Assembly: GCF_001427125.1 (NCBI RefSeq)
Contig: NZ_LMGK01000024.1
Coordinates: 187,789 to 251,788 of the forward strand
Reading direction: 5' to 3'
Origin: Pseudomonas sp. Root562
GTDB taxonomy: Bacteria > Pseudomonadota > Gammaproteobacteria > Pseudomonadales > Pseudomonadaceae
Length of the DNA: 64,000 nt
Below are positions 55,686-64,000 of this stretch, in pieces. The notes beneath the pieces were generated by a model that worked only from the letters and a program-made list of their open reading frames with translations, was not told where the DNA came from and made no database searches. A program made the translations under genes and the position numbers. The stretch's first letter is position 1. Each line of letters starts with the position of its first letter.

Positions 55686-56449
55686 GCCGCGAGATCCTTA
55701 AAGTAGAAAACCTGAGCATGCGCTTCGGCGGCTTGCTGGCGGTCAATGGCGTGGCCTTGAGCGTGAAAGAGAAACAAGTGGTTGCCCTGATCGGCCCCAA
55801 CGGCGCCGGCAAGACCACCGTGTTCAACTGCCTGACCGGCTTCTACAAGCCGAGCGGTGGCAGCATCCTGCTGGACGGCGAGCCGATCGAAGGCCTGCCG
55901 GGTCACAAGATCGCCCTCAAAGGCGTGGTGCGTACTTTCCAGAACGTGCGGTTGTTCAAGGACATGACCGCGGTCGAGAACCTCTTGATCGCCCAGCACC
56001 GTCACCTGAACACCAACTTCCTGTCCGGCCTGTTCAAGACCCCGTCGTTCCGCAAGAGCGAACGCGAGGCCATGGACTTCGCCGAGTACTGGCTGGAAAA
56101 GGTCAACCTGAAAGAGTTCGCCAACCGTCCGGCCGGCACCCTGGCCTACGGTCAGCAACGTCGCCTGGAAATCGCCCGCTGCATGATGACCCGCCCGCGG
56201 ATCCTCATGCTCGACGAACCGGCCGCCGGCCTGAACCCAAAGGAAACCGAAGACCTGAAGGCGCTGATCAGCGTGTTGCGTGAAGAGCACAATGTCACCG
56301 TGCTGCTGATCGAACACGACATGAAACTGGTCATGAGCATTTCCGACCACATCGTCGTGATCAACCAGGGTACCCCTCTGGCCGACGGTACGCCGGAACA
56401 GATCCGCGACAATCCTGAAGTGATCAAAGCCTACCTGGGGGAAGCGTAA
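55682..56449 (+). CDS. braF: Branched-chain amino acid ABC transporter, ATP-binding protein
   Basis: A 255-residue LivG-type ATPase: Walker [10 protein letters not shown], the signature region [13 protein letters not shown], Walker [14 protein letters not shown] and the H-loop IEHD. The stretch [21 protein letters not shown] is the LivG-specific insertion. It works as a heterodimer with BraG at the inner face of the membrane. One base separates its stop from the braG ATG. Confidence 0.96.
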   Translation: MSREILKVENLSMRFGGLLAVNGVALSVKEKQVVALIGPNGAGKTTVFNCLTGFYKPSGGSILLDGEPIEGLPGHKIALKGVVRTFQNVRLFKDMTAVENLLIAQHRHLNTNFLSGLFKTPSFRKSEREAMDFAEYWLEKVNLKEFANRPAGTLAYGQQRRLEIARCMMTRPRILMLDEPAAGLNPKETEDLKALISVLREEHNVTVLLIEHDMKLVMSISDHIVVINQGTPLADGTPEQIRDNPEVIKAYLGEA

Positions 56450-57151
56450 ATGCTGCAGTTCGAAAACGTTTCCACCTTCTACGGCAAGATCCAGGCCCTG
56501 CACAGTGTCAACGTCGAAGTCCGTCAGGGCGAAATCGTGACCCTGATCGGCGCCAACGGTGCCGGCAAGTCCACGTTGCTGATGACCCTGTGCGGTTCGC
56601 CGCGCGCCCACAGCGGCAGCATCCGCTACATGGGTGAAGAACTGGTCGGTCAGGACTCCTCGCAGATCATGCGCAAGAGCATTGCCGTGGTGCCGGAAGG
56701 TCGTCGGGTGTTTTCTCGTCTGACCGTCGAAGAGAACCTGTCCATGGGCGGGTTCTTCACCGCCAAGGGCGACTACCAGGAGCAAATGGACAAGGTCCTC
56801 GGACTTTTCCCACGCCTGAAAGAACGCTTCAGCCAGCGCGGCGGCACCATGTCCGGCGGCGAACAGCAAATGCTCGCCATCGGCCGTGCGCTGATGAGCA
56901 AGCCCAAGCTGCTGCTGCTCGACGAGCCATCGCTGGGCCTGGCCCCGATCATCATCCAGCAGATCTTCGACATCATCGAACAGCTGCGCAAGGACGGCGT
57001 GACGGTGTTTCTGGTCGAGCAAAACGCCAACCAGGCGCTGAAAATCGCTGACCGCGCCTACGTTCTCGAGAACGGCCGGGTAGTGATGCAAGGCACTGGT
57101 GAAGCGCTGCTGACTGACCCGAAAGTGCGCGAAGCGTACCTCGGCGGCTAA
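56450..57151 (+). CDS. braG: Branched-chain amino acid ABC transporter, ATP-binding protein
   Basis: A 233-residue LivF-type ATPase: Walker A GANGAGKST, signature MSGGEQQMLAIGRAL, Walker B LLLLDEPSLGLAP and H-loop position replaced by VEQNA as usual in LivF. It is the second ATPase of the BraDEFG complex and the last gene of the operon, with a strong terminator 16 bases after its stop. Confidence 0.96.
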   Translation: MLQFENVSTFYGKIQALHSVNVEVRQGEIVTLIGANGAGKSTLLMTLCGSPRAHSGSIRYMGEELVGQDSSQIMRKSIAVVPEGRRVFSRLTVEENLSMGGFFTAKGDYQEQMDKVLGLFPRLKERFSQRGGTMSGGEQQMLAIGRALMSKPKLLLLDEPSLGLAPIIIQQIFDIIEQLRKDGVTVFLVEQNANQALKIADRAYVLENGRVVMQGTGEALLTDPKVREAYLGG

Positions 57152-57167
57152 CCTCAGCGGTAAACAG

Positions 57168-57192
57168 AAAACGGCCTTCGGGCCGTTTTTCT
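57168..57192 (+). terminator. Rho-independent terminator of the bra operon
   Basis: AAAACGGCC, loop TTCG, GGCCGTTTTT. A perfect stem with a stable tetraloop and a T-run. Confidence 0.95.
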
Positions 57193-57215
57193 TATCCTGC
57201 CAAACTCCCTTTACC

Positions 57216-57320
57216 GATCGTTCCCACGCTCTGCGTGGGAATGCAGCCTTGGACGCTCCGCGTCCCAAGCGGACGCAGAGCGTCCGGCGAGGCATTCCCA
57301 CGCAGAGCGTGGGAACGATC
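57216..57320. repeat. Palindromic repeat, GTTCCCACGC family
   Basis: GATCGTTCCCACGCTCTGCG and CGCAGAGCGTGGGAACGATC are perfect outer arms. Inner arms GGACGCTCCGCGTCC and GGACGCAGAGCGTCC are near-inverted. It lies between the bra terminator and the end of the convergent LysR gene. Confidence 0.92.
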
Positions 57321-57335
57321 ATCGACAGTCATCGA

Positions 57336-58247
57336 CTAGCGAAGTCGATCCAGCGCTTCACCGCTGCGCTTGAACCAGCCAATCAAATAGTCCGCCAACA
57401 CCTGCGTACGCTTTGGCAATCCGCCCTGATACGGATGCACCAGATACATCGGCATAATTCGTGTCTGATAATCACGCAAAAGCCAATGCAAACGGCCGTC
57501 AGCCAATTCCGCCGACAGCAAGTAGGACGGCAGGCGCGCAATGCCGGCGCCAGTGAGTACGGCTTTCTTCAACAGGCTGTAATGATTGCTGGCAAACGGC
57601 CCCGAAACCCGCACTCGCAACAGTTCGTGCTGTTGGTGATACAACCATTCTTCACGACCACTGTAATGGCTGTTGAGCAGGCAACGATGTTCGGCCAGTG
57701 CCTGGGGGGTCTGCGGTTCGCCGTATTGCTCCAGATAGGCCGGGCTGGCACAGGTCATTTCATGCCAGGCCAGCAGCGGACGTGCCACCAGCCGCTGGTC
57801 GATGGCCACGTCGGCGCGGATCGCCAGATCGAAGCCATCGCGAGACAAGTCACGGTAATTGTTGTTGAGCTCCAGTTCGATCTGCACTTCGGGGTATTTG
57901 GCCGAAAACTCCAACAGCAACCCATCAAAGAAGGTTTCCCCCAACGACACCGGCACCGTCATGCGCACCGGGCCGGCCATGTCGTCCTTCAACCGCGCCA
58001 GGGCCTGGCGTGCGCGCTCGACCTGGGTCACCAGTGCCTGCGCCTGCGGCAACAACGCCGCGCCGGCAGCTGTCAGGCTCAAGCGCCGCGTGGTGCGCTG
58101 CAACAAAACCACAGAGAACTGTGCCTCCAATTGACTGATGCGTTTGGACAATTGGCCCTTGCTGCAACCCAGTTGCTGCGCAGCCAAGGTAAAACTGCCC
58201 GCTTCTACCAATACCGCGAACGCCGCCAGATCATCCATCTCACTCAT
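57336..58247 (-). CDS. LysR family transcriptional regulator
   Basis: A 303-residue LysR protein. The helix-turn-helix is in the first 60 residues (DDLAAFAVLVEAGSFTLAAQQLGCSKGQLSKRISQLEAQF), followed by the substrate-binding domain (PVRMTVPVSLGETFFDGLLLEFSAKYPEVQIELEL). The sequence resembles the AaeR/DmlR-like branch that often controls a divergent oxidoreductase. The ATG at 58247 gives MSEMDD. It is divergent from the SDR gene, 106 bases away, which is its likely target. Confidence 0.9.
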   Translation of the reverse strand: MSEMDDLAAFAVLVEAGSFTLAAQQLGCSKGQLSKRISQLEAQFSVVLLQRTTRRLSLTAAGAALLPQAQALVTQVERARQALARLKDDMAGPVRMTVPVSLGETFFDGLLLEFSAKYPEVQIELELNNNYRDLSRDGFDLAIRADVAIDQRLVARPLLAWHEMTCASPAYLEQYGEPQTPQALAEHRCLLNSHYSGREEWLYHQQHELLRVRVSGPFASNHYSLLKKAVLTGAGIARLPSYLLSAELADGRLHWLLRDYQTRIMPMYLVHPYQGGLPKRTQVLADYLIGWFKRSGEALDRLR

Positions 58248-58353
58248 TGATTGTTTCCAATTGAAAACCAAAGGTTGCCTATTAGTGCGCTTATCCAGAT
58301 AAAAAACCACTCTAGACTGAGCACTCATTCAATCCACTTGAGGATCAGTACCC

Positions 58354-58953
58354 ATGAAAATTCTTTTGATCGGCGCAGGCGGCACCATTGGTTCGGCAGT
58401 CGACAAGGAGCTGTCCCAGCGCCACGAGATCGTGCGCATCGGCCGCAACAGCGGCAATTTTCAGGTGGATATCAGTGACGGTGCTTCGATTCGCAAACTG
58501 TTCGAGCAGACCGGAAAATTCGATGCGCTGATCTGCGCCGCCGGCAACGTGACCTTCGCACCACTGGCAGAAATGAGTGAGGAAAGTTTCGCCCTGGGCC
58601 TGAAAGACAAGTTGATGGGCCAGGTCAACCTGCTGCTGATCGGCCGCGAGTTCGCCAATGACGGCGCCTCGTTCACCTTCACCACGGGTGTGCTGAGCCA
58701 CGATCCGATTCGCAGTGGTGCCTCCGCAGCGCTGGTCAACGGTGCGCTGGACAGCTTCGTCCGCGCCGCCGCTATCGAACTGCCACGTGGCCTGCGCGTG
58801 AACTCGATCAGTCCGAACGTGCTGGTCGAAGCCATGGGCAAATACGCCCCGTACTTCCGTGGCTTCAAACCGGTTCCGGCAGCGGATGTGGCATTGGCCT
58901 ACGCCAAAAGCGTGGAAGGCCTGCAAACCGGCCAGACCTTTCACGTAGGCTGA
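58354..58953 (+). CDS. Short-chain dehydrogenase/reductase family protein with degenerate active site
   Basis: A 199-residue SDR: the nucleotide motif is LLIGAGGTIGSAV (G7 to G13) and the NAAG-like motif is ICAAGNVTFAPL. Where YxxxK is expected the sequence reads SGASAALVNGALDSFVRAA, so the catalytic tyrosine and lysine are both missing. The later part RVNSISPNVLVEA follows the family. It may bind NAD(P) without classical catalysis or use other residues. It is divergent from the LysR gene and probably regulated by it. Confidence 0.85.
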   Translation: MKILLIGAGGTIGSAVDKELSQRHEIVRIGRNSGNFQVDISDGASIRKLFEQTGKFDALICAAGNVTFAPLAEMSEESFALGLKDKLMGQVNLLLIGREFANDGASFTFTTGVLSHDPIRSGASAALVNGALDSFVRAAAIELPRGLRVNSISPNVLVEAMGKYAPYFRGFKPVPAADVALAYAKSVEGLQTGQTFHVG

Positions 58954-58965
58954 CCCGGTTCAAGC

Positions 58966-59325
58966 TCAATCGACCAATGTGGGCAAAAGGTCTTTGGCGA
59001 CGGCTTTCGGGATGGAAACCCTGAACTGTGAGCCCAGGACCGTTTGCACTTTCGCGGTAGAGACCTTCCAGCCATTGATCGACAGCGTCAATTGTTGGCC
59101 CAGGGAAGCACGAGAAATGTTCTGCATTCTCTCGGTGGCTTCAGGACTGAGCGTGACATTCATTTCAAACGTCGATTGAAGTCTGTCGTCATCCTTCAAC
59201 AGCACATCCATCCGGGTGAAATCGGTTGCCGAAGACAAATTGATCTCGGCAGCCTGGCTGGCCGTGGCCGCCCCCATCATCACCGGCAACAACAACCCGA
59301 TCTTCCAGCCCACTGCCTTCTTCAC
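58966..59325 (-). CDS. Small exported protein resembling the SecDF P1 head subdomain
   Basis: A 119-residue protein with a signal peptide (KKAVGWKIGLLLPVMMGAATASQA). The mature part FEMNVTLSPEATERMQNISRASLGQQLTLSINGWKVSTAKVQ follows the pattern seen in the P1 head of SecD, where a similar ...LTPEG..R....T....G..LAI.LDG.V.SAP.V run occurs. I chose the GTG at 59325, with AGGGGG five bases upstream; a TTG or GTG just before it is possible. Function unknown. It converges with the SDR gene. Confidence 0.68.
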   Translation of the reverse strand: MKKAVGWKIGLLLPVMMGAATASQAAEINLSSATDFTRMDVLLKDDDRLQSTFEMNVTLSPEATERMQNISRASLGQQLTLSINGWKVSTAKVQTVLGSQFRVSIPKAVAKDLLPTLVD

Positions 59326-59498
59326 ATCCACCCCCTGCAAAAAAGTGACAGCTTACCGTTGGCATCCTGGTATTCGGCTTTGGATTTACCTCAAGTTGTT
59401 GCCGATAAATCGACCTCAGATTTGCCGCAGACAAACTCCAGTCTTGTGATGAACGGTCAGCCTGAGTAACGTGGCGGCACTTGTCAGGAGACCCCAAG

Positions 59499-60164
59499 AT
59501 GCGCGCTGCCCGTTCCTTAGTTCTCGTTGCCCTGCTTCCTCTATTCGCCGCTTGCCAATTGTTCGATGGCGAGCGTGAGAGTGCTACCCACGTCGGCCAG
59601 ACCCGCATGCAAGGCCAGTTGAGTGCAGCCGACGGCAAGCTGTTGTTCCAGCCGTGCGGTGAGCAGCGGCGTTATGTGGTCAACGACACGGGCGGCACCA
59701 GCGTATTGCAACAGGCCGCTACGCTGGCCGATGCCAAAGGCAAGCTGTTCGCCGATGTGCGCGGGCGGATCGTTGCGGGTGATGGCGACGGCCAGCTCGA
59801 CCTGCAGCAGTTGTACCGCGTCGAGCGCTCGGGCAATGGATGCGAGGATGCCAATTTCAAATTGCTGATTCTGCGCGCCGCCGGTCACACCCCGGAGTGG
59901 AACGTGAAAGTCAGCGGCAAGGGCATGGTCATCGACCGCGCCGGCCAGCCGCCATTGGCAGTGCCTTACGTTGAAGAGCAATTGGGCGATGGCCGCTTCA
60001 ACCTCAGCACCGAAGCCAATAACCAGCACATCGAATTGTGGGTCGCGCCGCAACGCTGCGTCGACAGCAGCACTGGCAGCATTCAACACATGAGCGCCGA
60101 ACTGCGCGTCGATGGTCAGGTGCAGCGCGGTTGCGGGTATTTCGGCGGCTCGCGCGACGACTGA
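59499..60164 (+). CDS. Putative lipoprotein (COG3650-like)
   Basis: A 221-residue lipoprotein: MRAARSLVLVALLPLFAACQLF gives a lipobox FAAC with the cysteine at about 19. The rest contains a repeat of an OB-like or barrel pattern (GQLSAADGKLLFQPCGEQRRYVVNDTG) and a C-terminal part with FNLSTEANNQHIELWVAPQRCVDSSTG, similar to the COG3650/META-type envelope proteins. The ATG at 59499 has CAGGAG upstream. Its function is unknown. It is followed by the FAD oxidoreductase gene after 95 bases. Confidence 0.78.
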   Translation: MRAARSLVLVALLPLFAACQLFDGERESATHVGQTRMQGQLSAADGKLLFQPCGEQRRYVVNDTGGTSVLQQAATLADAKGKLFADVRGRIVAGDGDGQLDLQQLYRVERSGNGCEDANFKLLILRAAGHTPEWNVKVSGKGMVIDRAGQPPLAVPYVEEQLGDGRFNLSTEANNQHIELWVAPQRCVDSSTGSIQHMSAELRVDGQVQRGCGYFGGSRDD

Positions 60165-60259
60165 TCGTTTAAGCCTCACGGGACCGGGCTTTTGGAGCTT
60201 ATAATCGCCGGCTTCAAACGCCCTGGCGCAGTTGTGCGCCCCGCGAACCGGATCCCGCC

Positions 60260-61873
60260 ATGTTACGAATCACCGAACTCAAGTTGCCGATCGACCATCC
60301 CGAAGAAGACCTGCGCCCTGCCATCGTGCAGCGCTTAGGCCTTGCCAGCGATGATTTGCTCGATTTCACCTTGTTCAAGCGCAGCTACGATGCGCGCAAA
60401 AAGTCCTCCGAATTGTGCTTCATCTACACCATCGACCTCAACGTTCGCGATGAGGCGGCGGTGCTGCACAAGTTCGCCGATGACCGTAACGTCAACGTGG
60501 CACCGGATGTCAGCTACAAAGAGGTTGGCCAGGCGCCGGCCGACCTGAGCGTGCGCCCGATCGTCGTCGGTTTCGGCCCGTGCGGGATTTTCGCCGGCCT
60601 GCTGCTTGCGCAAATGGGCTTCAAGCCGATCATTCTCGAACGCGGCACCGAAGTGCGCCAGCGCACCAAGGACACCTGGGGCCTGTGGCGCAAAAGCGTG
60701 CTCAACCCTGAGTCCAACGTGCAGTTCGGCGAAGGCGGCGCGGGGACGTTCTCCGACGGCAAGCTCTACAGCCAGATCAAGGACCCGAAATTCCTCGGTC
60801 GCAAAGTCCTGCACGAATTCGTCAAGGCCGGCGCGCCGGAAGAAATCCTTTACGTCAGCAAGCCGCACATCGGTACGTTCCGTCTGACCGGTGTCGTGGA
60901 AAACATGCGTGAGCAGATTCGTGCATTGGGCGGCGAAGTTCGATTCCAGCAGCGGGTTACCGACGTGCTGATCGAAGACGGCCAACTGGTCGGCGTAGAA
61001 CTCGATGGCGGCGAACAGATTCATTCCAAACACGTGATCCTGGCCCTCGGCCACAGTGCCCGCGATACCTTCCGCATGCTCCACGGTCGCGGCGTGTACA
61101 TGGAAGCCAAACCGTTCTCGGTGGGTTTCCGTATTGAGCATCCGCAATCGCTGATCGACCGTGCGCGCCTGGGCAAGTACGCCGGCCACCCGAAGCTTGG
61201 CGCCGCCGACTACAAACTGGTGCACCACGCCAGGAACGGCCGTTCGGTCTACAGCTTCTGCATGTGCCCGGGCGGCACGGTGGTGGCGGCGACTTCCGAG
61301 CCGAACCGCGTGGTCACCAATGGCATGAGCCAGTACTCGCGCAACGAACGCAATGCCAACTCCGGGATCGTCGTCGGCATTACGCCGGAAGTCGATTACC
61401 CGGGCGGCCCGCTGGCCGGGATTGAGTTGCAGGAGCGTCTGGAATCCCACGCTTTTGTATTGGGCGGCAGCAATTACGAAGCGCCAGCGCAACTGGTCGG
61501 CGACTTTATTGCGGGCAAGCCGTCCACCGAGCTGGGTAGCGTTGAACCGTCCTACAAACCGGGTGTTGCGTTGGGCGATCTGGCCCTGGCATTACCGGAC
61601 TTCGCCATTGAGGCCATTCGCGAAGCACTGCCAGCGTTCGAGAAACAAATTCGCGGTTACTCGCTGCACGATGCCGTGTTGACCGGCATCGAGACCCGCA
61701 CCTCGTCGCCGCTGCGTATTACCCGCAATGAGTCGATGCAGAGCCTGAACGTAAAAGGCCTGTTCCCGGCGGGCGAAGGCGCAGGTTATGCGGGCGGGAT
61801 TCTGTCGGCCGGTGTGGACGGGATTCGCATTGCCGAGGCAGTGGCGCGGGATATCCTGGGCCTGGAGGCCTGA
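60260..61873 (+). CDS. FAD-dependent oxidoreductase (COG2509 type)
   Basis: A 537-residue protein. An N-terminal domain of about 90 residues (LRITELKLPIDHPEEDLRPAIVQRLGL...) precedes the FAD-binding fold VGFGPCGIFAGLLLAQMGFKPIILERG. The segments QFGEGGAGTFSDGKLYSQIKD and LFPAGEGAGYAGGILSAGVDGIR belong to the uncharacterised dehydrogenase family COG2509. It is cytoplasmic and its substrate is not known. The gene has its own leader and no partner on this strand. Confidence 0.88.
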   Translation: MLRITELKLPIDHPEEDLRPAIVQRLGLASDDLLDFTLFKRSYDARKKSSELCFIYTIDLNVRDEAAVLHKFADDRNVNVAPDVSYKEVGQAPADLSVRPIVVGFGPCGIFAGLLLAQMGFKPIILERGTEVRQRTKDTWGLWRKSVLNPESNVQFGEGGAGTFSDGKLYSQIKDPKFLGRKVLHEFVKAGAPEEILYVSKPHIGTFRLTGVVENMREQIRALGGEVRFQQRVTDVLIEDGQLVGVELDGGEQIHSKHVILALGHSARDTFRMLHGRGVYMEAKPFSVGFRIEHPQSLIDRARLGKYAGHPKLGAADYKLVHHARNGRSVYSFCMCPGGTVVAATSEPNRVVTNGMSQYSRNERNANSGIVVGITPEVDYPGGPLAGIELQERLESHAFVLGGSNYEAPAQLVGDFIAGKPSTELGSVEPSYKPGVALGDLALALPDFAIEAIREALPAFEKQIRGYSLHDAVLTGIETRTSSPLRITRNESMQSLNVKGLFPAGEGAGYAGGILSAGVDGIRIAEAVARDILGLEA

Positions 61874-61891
61874 TACGAAATCTTTGAAACA

Positions 61892-62052
61892 AACACTGTG
61901 CCCGTGGCGAGGAAGCTTGTCGGATCGCCGCACCGTCCCGCTGGGCTGCGCAGCAGTCCTTTTTAGGGCCGCTTCGCGCCCCAGCGGGACGGTGCGGCGA
62001 TCCGACAAGCTCCCTCGCCACGGGTACAGTGTTCTTCCCTTAAGTGAACAGC
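61892..62052. repeat. Long palindromic element, variant with GATCGCCGCACCGTCCC stem
   Basis: AACACTGTGCCCGTGGCGAGG and CCTCGCCACGGGTACAGTGTT are outer arms. The inner stem CGGATCGCCGCACCGTCCCG with its complement CGGGACGGTGCGGCGATCCG is perfect and continues into GCTGGG/CCCAGC. The loop GGCTGCGCAGCAGTCC...AGGGCCGCTTCGCGCC is shared with the element at 43913. CTTAAGTGAACAGC (62039-62052) is also shared, but the left counterpart is missing. It lies between the FAD enzyme gene and the convergent PLP enzyme gene. Confidence 0.87.
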
Positions 62053-62071
62053 ATTATCTGTAGGAGCGAGG

Positions 62072-63166
62072 CTAAATATTGGCGCGTAACACGCTCGCCG
62101 GCAGCGGTTCACCTCGCTCCGCACTGGCGGCAACCGCCGCCTTCAATCCGCTCAACTCATACCCTTGGTCCTTGAGCCATTTCTGATCGTAATAGGTGTC
62201 GGCATAACGCTCGCCACTGTCACACAGAATCGCCACCATCGACCCCGACTCCCCTGCCGCCTTCATATGCTGCGCAGCCATCAACGCGCCGATCAGGTTA
62301 GTGCCGCTCGACCCGCCGACATGCCGCCCCAACCGCTCGGCCAGGTAATGCATCGCCGCCAGCGACAGTGCATCCGGCACCTTGACCATTGCATCAATGA
62401 CCTTGGGCAGGAACGATGCTTCTACCCGTGGCCGGCCAATACCTTCGATCCGCGAACCGTGGTCCAGGCGCAGGCTGGCATCGCCGGTCTGGTAGTAATC
62501 GAAAAATACCGAGCGCTCGGCATCGGCGCACAACACCCGGGTGCAATGCTGGCGATAGCGAACATAGCGGCCCAGGGTGGCAGTGGTTCCCCCGGTGCCA
62601 GGACTGGAAATCAGCCAGCTCGGTTCCGGGTGCTGCTCGAAGCGCATTTGTTGAAAAATCGATTCGGCAATGTTGTTGTTCGCCCGCCAGTCGGTCGCGC
62701 GCTCGGCGTAGGTGAACTGATCGAGGAAGTGCCCGTCGTGCTCGCGCGCCAGTCGCTCTGATTCGGCGTAGATCTGCGTCGGATCGTCAACCAGATGGCT
62801 TTGGCCACCATAAAAGGCGATCTGCGCGATCTTTTCCCTGGAAGTGGTCGCGGGCATTACTGCAATGAACGGCAAGCCCAGCATGCGCGCAAAGTACGCT
62901 TCGGAAATCGCCGTCGAACCGCTGGAGGCTTCGATGACCGGTGCCCCGGGCTTGAGCCAGCCGTTACACAGCGCATACAGGAACAGCGATCGCGCCAGCC
63001 GGTGCTTGAGGCTGCCGGTGGGATGACTGGATTCATCCTTGAAGTACAACTCGATGCCCGGAAAACCCGGCAGCGGCAAAGGGATCAGATGGGTATCGGC
63101 GCTGCGCTGAAAGTCGGCTTCAATGATCCGGATGGCTTCGCGGGCCCACTGTCGGTTGTCGCTCAT
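62072..63166 (-). CDS. PLP-dependent cysteine synthase family enzyme
   Basis: A 364-residue fold-type II PLP enzyme: the lysine that binds PLP is K54 (in [10 protein letters not shown]), the phosphate loop appears as [12 protein letters not shown] and the substrate loop as [21 protein letters not shown]. The C-terminal serine for the pyridine nitrogen may be in CDSGERY. It is longer than CysK/CysM (about 300), with extra residues between and at the end. It may act on cysteine, for example as a desulfidase, or on another beta-substituted amino acid. The ATG at 63166 has GAGAAA upstream. Confidence 0.85.
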   Translation of the reverse strand: MSDNRQWAREAIRIIEADFQRSADTHLIPLPLPGFPGIELYFKDESSHPTGSLKHRLARSLFLYALCNGWLKPGAPVIEASSGSTAISEAYFARMLGLPFIAVMPATTSREKIAQIAFYGGQSHLVDDPTQIYAESERLAREHDGHFLDQFTYAERATDWRANNNIAESIFQQMRFEQHPEPSWLISSPGTGGTTATLGRYVRYRQHCTRVLCADAERSVFFDYYQTGDASLRLDHGSRIEGIGRPRVEASFLPKVIDAMVKVPDALSLAAMHYLAERLGRHVGGSSGTNLIGALMAAQHMKAAGESGSMVAILCDSGERYADTYYDQKWLKDQGYELSGLKAAVAASAERGEPLPASVLRANI

Positions 63167-63415
63167 GGTGGTTTTCTCGTTGTATCGGGCAGGAATTGGC
63201 CTTGCAACAGGGCTCAATCAGCAAGCTTAGGAAAAAACCTACATTCAGCACAGATACAGCTGCGCTCCAATACGTCGGGCAACTGCTAGGCTCAGTCCTC
63301 AGCACGGGAGTGCCTTGTAACGACATATAACAAAAAAGAATATAACTTTTGTTTTAACAACTAACGGGAATTGTTAGGGTGTAACACCTTTTGAATTCAC
63401 AGATGGAGAGCAACC

Positions 63416-64000
63416 TTGCCTCTGCGTAGCACTTTCACGCGTTTCTTTCAGTTGGAAGCTGCCAGCGGTCTGTTATTGATCGCCGCTGCCGTTCTGGCTT
63501 TGATCATCAACAATTCGCCGCTGTCATGGCTTTACAACGGCCTGTTGGAAACCCCCGTGGTGGCCCAGATCGGCGCGCTGAAAATCGCCAAACCGTTGCT
63601 GCTGTGGATCAACGATGGCCTGATGGCGCTGTTCTTCCTGCTGATCGGCCTGGAAGTGAAGCGCGAAGTCCTCGACGGTCAACTGTCCAAGCCGTCACAG
63701 ATCGTCCTGCCCGGCGCGGCAGCAATTGGCGGCATGGTCGTACCGGCGCTGATCTACTGGTTTCTCAACCGTGACAACCCGCCAGCCCTCAGCGGTTGGG
63801 CGATCCCGACCGCCACCGATATCGCCTTCGCCCTTGGCGTGCTGGCGCTGTTGGGCAAACGGGTTCCGGTGTCGCTGAAACTGTTCCTCATGACCCTGGC
63901 CATCATTGATGACCTCGGTGCAATCATCATCATTGCGATTTTCTACTCCGGCGCACTGTCGACCCTGTCGCTGGCACTGGCAGCGGCCTGCATCGCGGCG
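63416..64000 (+). CDS. nhaA: Na+/H+ antiporter NhaA, 5' part
   Basis: The first 195 codons of nhaA; the gene continues beyond the window. It starts with TTG at 63416, after GGAGAG; an ATG at 63403 runs into a stop. The protein reads [34 protein letters not shown], with [18 protein letters not shown] in helix 2, [17 protein letters not shown] in helix 4 and [17 protein letters not shown] in helix 5, where the paired aspartates of the ion site stand. It exchanges external protons for internal sodium. Upstream, AACAAAA (63329) and TTTTGTT (63347) form an inverted repeat of possible regulatory use. Confidence 0.94.
   Translation, partial: MPLRSTFTRFFQLEAASGLLLIAAAVLALIINNSPLSWLYNGLLETPVVAQIGALKIAKPLLLWINDGLMALFFLLIGLEVKREVLDGQLSKPSQIVLPGAAAIGGMVVPALIYWFLNRDNPPALSGWAIPTATDIAFALGVLALLGKRVPVSLKLFLMTLAIIDDLGAIIIIAIFYSGALSTLSLALAAACIAA

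Overview
The window reads as a chromosomal segment of a Pseudomonas of the fluorescens group. Support: a TtgR/EmhR-type regulator next to a MexAB-OprM-type efflux operon, olsBA, braCDEFG, a complete pca cluster for protocatechuate, OprD-type porin, rapA, pitA, a short ccoM-like gene, and many intergenic palindromic repeats of the kind that litter fluorescens-group genomes. Coding density is high and GC-rich. The clearest exception is a visibly AT-richer stretch at about 14.9-16.6 kb.

Layout. 1-2 kb: tail of an unknown gene, a cardiolipin-synthase-like phospholipase D protein coupled to a YceI protein. 2-7 kb: IclR regulator, amidase, MFS importer and M20 amidohydrolase, probably one catabolic unit. 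7-9.7 kb: small membrane protein, serine hydrolase, acyl-CoA-dehydrogenase-like protein. 9.9-12.1 kb: olsB-olsA (ornithine lipid synthesis) and an ACP phosphodiesterase. 12.2-14.9 kb: ArsR repressor, MFS exporter and an OYE-type reductase, with palindromic operators. 15-16.6 kb: two genes carrying three copies of one unrecognised domain. 16.7-18.3 kb: lysine-rich small protein and a GAF-GGDEF diguanylate cyclase. 18.5-25.2 kb: emhR divergent from emhABC.

25.4-37 kb: an OprD-type porin converging on the pca cluster (pcaR, K, F, H, G, T, B, D, C on the minus strand), which carries protocatechuate to beta-ketoadipyl-CoA cleavage. PcaR-like operator motifs occur before pcaR, pcaK and pcaF and also before the porin, which suggests one regulon. 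A 0.8-kb repeat array separates porin and pcaC and contains four extra copies of the last 40 bases of the porin region. 37-45.5 kb: small proteins, pitA, ccoM, rapA and an MFS transporter.

45.7-51.2 kb: an MHYT-GGDEF-EAL c-di-GMP protein, a beta-hydroxyacid dehydrogenase, and a 732-residue protein with tubulin/FtsZ nucleotide-binding motifs, the most interesting single gene here. 51.5-57.2 kb: DUF2288 protein and the braCDEFG branched-chain amino acid importer. 57.3-64 kb: LysR regulator with a divergent degenerate SDR, a small secreted protein, a lipoprotein, an FAD oxidoreductase, a cysteine-synthase-family enzyme, and the start of nhaA running off the window.

No rRNA, tRNA, CRISPR array, transposase or prophage gene was recognised. 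All family names come from reading the translations and from memory of the families; no searches were run.
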